Below, piece by piece: positions 9,001 to 10,821 of a stretch of 10,821 nt of DNA. The DNA is from Acidobacteriota bacterium (GTDB taxonomy: Bacteria; Acidobacteriota; Terriglobia; Terriglobales; SCQP01): contig JAKAOE010000023.1 of NCBI GenBank assembly GCA_021823305.1, forward strand, positions 1 through 10,821, in the 5' to 3' direction. Each line of letters opens with the position of its first letter. Positions within the stretch are counted from its first letter, which is position 1. The notes under the pieces are model-generated. The model was not told the origin of the DNA. It did not search any database and saw only the letters and a list, made by a program, of their open reading frames with translations. The position numbers were made by a program, and so were the translations under genes.

Positions 9001-9032
9001 GGCGTTTCCCAGGCCCAGCTTAGCAGGGTGGC

Positions 9033-9051
9033 GGGGTGGCACGGCCACTCC
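9033..9051. repeat. Hairpin 1 of the gap/glycosylase intergenic cluster
   Basis: GGGGTGGC-ACG-GCCACTCC can form eight pairs, one of them a G-U wobble, with a 3-nt loop. Confidence 0.5.
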
Positions 9052-9080
9052 TGATTTGGGACGCCCTCCCATTGCCACCC

Positions 9081-9098
9081 CAGAGCGCAAGCGCTCTG
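9081..9098. repeat. Hairpin 2, REP-like palindrome
   Basis: CAGAGCGC-AA-GCGCTCTG is a perfect 8-bp palindrome around two bases, flanked by CCC and TGGG that could extend the stem with a bulge. Confidence 0.65.
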
Positions 9099-9103
9099 TG
9101 GGC

Positions 9104-9119
9104 CCCGACGTTGGTCGGG
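9104..9119. repeat. Hairpin 3, REP-like palindrome
   Basis: CCCGAC-GTTG-GTCGGG gives a perfect 6-bp stem with a 4-nt loop, five bases after hairpin 2. Confidence 0.6.
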
Positions 9120-9140
9120 CTGTAGCCGAGCTTCGATCCC

Positions 9141-9185
9141 CGGCAACGGACGCCTGCTGGCGCTCAGGGCGTCTCCAGGTTGCCG
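9141..9185. repeat. Hairpin 4, long imperfect inverted repeat
   Basis: The outer arms are CGGCAAC (9141-9147) and GTTGCCG (9179-9185). The inner arms are GACGCCTG (9149-9156) and CAGGGCGTC (9165-9173), with one bulged G. Together they make a two-part stem of about 15 bp over 45 bases. Confidence 0.6.
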
Positions 9186-9287
9186 TGTAACGAGGCGAAT
9201 CGGGCCGCGGGCTGATCCATTTGGCGTCCCGCGGTCACAGGCGGGGCGGCGCGGATTCCGGTACCATAAAGCTCCGGGAGGAAGACT

Positions 9288-10292
9288 ATGGCATTGCGGG
9301 TGGGCGTCAACGGTTTTGGCCGCATCGGGCGCAACTTTTTTCGTGCAGCGCTCGGCCATCCCGCCTTCGAGATCGTCGCGATCAACGACATTACGTCGCC
9401 GGCTACGCTGGCGCATCTGCTCAAGTACGACTCCATCCTGGGCAACCTCGCCGGCGAGGTGACGGCGGGCGAGAACTGGATCCGGGTAAACGGGCGGCAG
9501 GTGCCGGTATGGTCGCAGCCCGACCCGGAGAAGCTGGACTGGGACAGCGTGGGCGTCGGGGCGGTGGCGGAGTGCAGCGGCAAGTTCAACACCGCCGCGG
9601 GCGCGGGCAAGCACCTGCGCGGCGGGGTGAAGCAGGTGGTGATCTCGGCGCCCGCCGGCGACGCCGACGTCACGCTGGTGCTGGGCGTGAACGACAGCGC
9701 CTACGATCCGGCGAAGCATCGCATCCTTTCCAACGCCAGTTGCACCACCAACTGCCTGGCGCCGGTGGCGAAGGTGGTGGACGACAGCTTCGGGATCCTG
9801 TCCGGCGCGATGACCACGGTCCACTCCTACACCAACGATCAGCGCATCCTTGATCTGCCGCACAAGGACAAGCGCCGTGCGCGCGCGGCGGCGATCAACC
9901 TGATCCCCACCTCCACCGGGGCGGCCAAGGCGCTGCACTTGGTGATCCCGCGGCTGAAGGGCAAGCTCGACGGGTTTGCGCTGCGCGTGCCGACGCCCAA
10001 CGTTTCGGTGGTGGATCTGACGGTGTGGGTGGAGAAGGAGACCAGCGCCGAGGCGGTCAACGCGGCGCTGCGGACGGCGGCCGCGGGGCCGATGCGCGGC
10101 ATTCTGGGCTATGAGGAGGAGGAGCTGGTTTCGAGCGACTATCGCGGCGACGAGCGCTCCTCGATCGTGGACGCCAAACTGACGCGGGTGATCGGCGGAC
10201 GGTGCGTGAAGGTGGTGGCCTGGTACGACAACGAGTGGGGCTACTCCTGCCGTATGCGCGACCTGTTCGCCCGGCTGGCGGGAGGGCGCTGA
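9288..10292 (+). CDS. gap: Glyceraldehyde-3-phosphate dehydrogenase
   Basis: The product is a 334-residue cytoplasmic glycolytic enzyme that oxidises glyceraldehyde-3-phosphate to 1,3-bisphosphoglycerate with NAD. The N-terminal Rossmann motif is VGVNGFGRIGRNFFRA, and the Asp of AINDIT is the residue that favours NAD over NADP. The active-site Cys is in SNASCTTNCLAP, and the later conserved runs TTVHSYTNDQ, NLIPTSTGAAKA and WYDNEWGYS are intact. LDLPHKD keeps the Leu-Pro pair typical of NAD-specific enzymes. Full length agrees with the family. The start is fixed by GGAGG 6 nt upstream and by the canonical N-terminus. The next gene, pgk, encodes the following step and begins only 6 bp after the stop, so the two form an operon. 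Confidence 0.98.
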   Translation: MALRVGVNGFGRIGRNFFRAALGHPAFEIVAINDITSPATLAHLLKYDSILGNLAGEVTAGENWIRVNGRQVPVWSQPDPEKLDWDSVGVGAVAECSGKFNTAAGAGKHLRGGVKQVVISAPAGDADVTLVLGVNDSAYDPAKHRILSNASCTTNCLAPVAKVVDDSFGILSGAMTTVHSYTNDQRILDLPHKDKRRARAAAINLIPTSTGAAKALHLVIPRLKGKLDGFALRVPTPNVSVVDLTVWVEKETSAEAVNAALRTAAAGPMRGILGYEEEELVSSDYRGDERSSIVDAKLTRVIGGRCVKVVAWYDNEWGYSCRMRDLFARLAGGR

Positions 10293-10298
10293 GCGGCC

Positions 10299-10821
10299 AT
10301 GGCCAAGCTGACGCTGGCGCAATTGGAACTCGCCAACCGGCTGGTGCTGGCGCGGGTGGACTATAACGTGCCCCTGACCGAGGGGGCCGTGGCCGACGAC
10401 ACCCGCATCGCGGCCACGCTGCCGACGCTGCGCTACCTGCTGCAACGGGAGGCGCGGGTGGTGTTGTGCTCGCATCTGGGGCGGCCCAAGGGCAAGCCGG
10501 ACGCGCGCTACAGCCTGCGGCCGGTGGCGGAGCGGCTGGAGCGCCTGCTGGGGCGCAACGTGGGCTTCTGCCCGGAGACGGTGGGCGCGCGTGCGGCGGA
10601 GATGGCGGCGCGGCTGGAAACGGGCGGCGTGTTGATGGTGGAGAACCTGCGCTTCCAGCCCGGCGAGGAGGCGAATGACCCCGAATTCGCGCGCCAACTG
10701 GCGGAGTTAGGCGAGGTGTTCGTCAACGACGCCTTCGGCGCGGCGCATCGCGCCCACGCTTCGACGGTCGGGGTGACGCGCTACTTTCCGCAGGCGGCGG
10801 CCGGGCTGCTGATGCAGCGCG
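10299..10821 (+). CDS. pgk: Phosphoglycerate kinase, 3'-truncated by the window
   Basis: The first 174 residues of phosphoglycerate kinase are present. The enzyme transfers the phosphate of 1,3-bisphosphoglycerate to ADP, yielding ATP and 3-phosphoglycerate. The N-terminal substrate-binding domain is clear: LARVDYNVPL (a Tyr where Phe is commoner), DDTRI, SHLGRPKG, ENLRFQPGEE and VNDAFGAAHRAHAST. The frame stays open to the last base. The ATG at 10299 follows the gap stop by 6 bp; a GGAGG at 10281-10285 lies within the end of gap, 13 nt away, so translation may be partly coupled. The ADP-binding C-terminal domain is outside the window. Confidence 0.97.
   Translation, partial: MAKLTLAQLELANRLVLARVDYNVPLTEGAVADDTRIAATLPTLRYLLQREARVVLCSHLGRPKGKPDARYSLRPVAERLERLLGRNVGFCPETVGARAAEMAARLETGGVLMVENLRFQPGEEANDPEFARQLAELGEVFVNDAFGAAHRAHASTVGVTRYFPQAAAGLLMQR

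Larger units (their letters stand above)
9001..9287. promoter_or_regulatory. Divergent intergenic region with four hairpins, upstream of gap and the glycosylase
   Basis: This 287-bp gap must hold the promoters for both flanking operons, though no convincing -35/-10 pair stands out. It contains four inverted repeats, listed separately. A strong Shine-Dalgarno for gap, GGAGG (9277-9281), lies 6 nt from its ATG. I see no gene here. Confidence 0.5.

Noticed and set aside
8982..10697. 571-codon minus-strand open frame
   Set aside because: It lies opposite gap and pgk, both of which are unmistakable; the product is His/Arg/Gln-rich and has no recognisable fold.

Overview
The window is GC-rich, gene-dense bacterial chromosome with short intergenic gaps, few strong Shine-Dalgarno sites and no tRNA, rRNA, transposase or CRISPR that I can see. 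The mix of bacterial-enhancer-binding regulators, an NtrY/NtrX-type two-component pair, a gap-pgk glycolytic pair and hairpin-rich intergenic DNA would suit an Acidobacteriota-like soil bacterium. That placement is an inference from general character and was not tested by any search.

Layout. At the left edge is the 3' part of a sigma-54 activator response regulator (+). It converges on a minus-strand cluster: a small membrane-anchored protein, a seven-helix membrane protein overlapping it by 7 bp, and further upstream a predicted secreted protein built from ten near-identical copies of NGLGDPPPMG. The DNA upstream of that secreted protein is unusually AT-rich and packed with dyad symmetries. 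One dyad type (TTAG-N6-CTAA) also occurs just upstream of the seven-helix gene.

In the middle, an M20 metallopeptidase/deacylase (-) and an alpha/beta hydrolase (+) start head to head on one shared CATG. The hydrolase converges on a minus-strand operon read in the order endonuclease III-like glycosylase, NtrY-like kinase, NtrX-like regulator. The first two overlap by ATGA. The NtrX-like protein has the sigma-54 contact loop altered from GAFTGA to GAFPAA, whereas the regulator at the left edge keeps the canonical loop.

On the right, a 287-bp gap with four hairpins separates the glycosylase from the glycolytic genes gap and pgk (+). The pgk gene runs off the window. The enzymes encoded by gap and pgk catalyse consecutive steps between glyceraldehyde-3-phosphate and 3-phosphoglycerate.

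The part I find least explained is the minus-strand cluster at 1149-3030: a multi-copy secreted peptide array, a seven-helix membrane protein and a small anchored protein, possibly under a common operator. Its function is not evident from the sequence, and any signalling role would be speculation.
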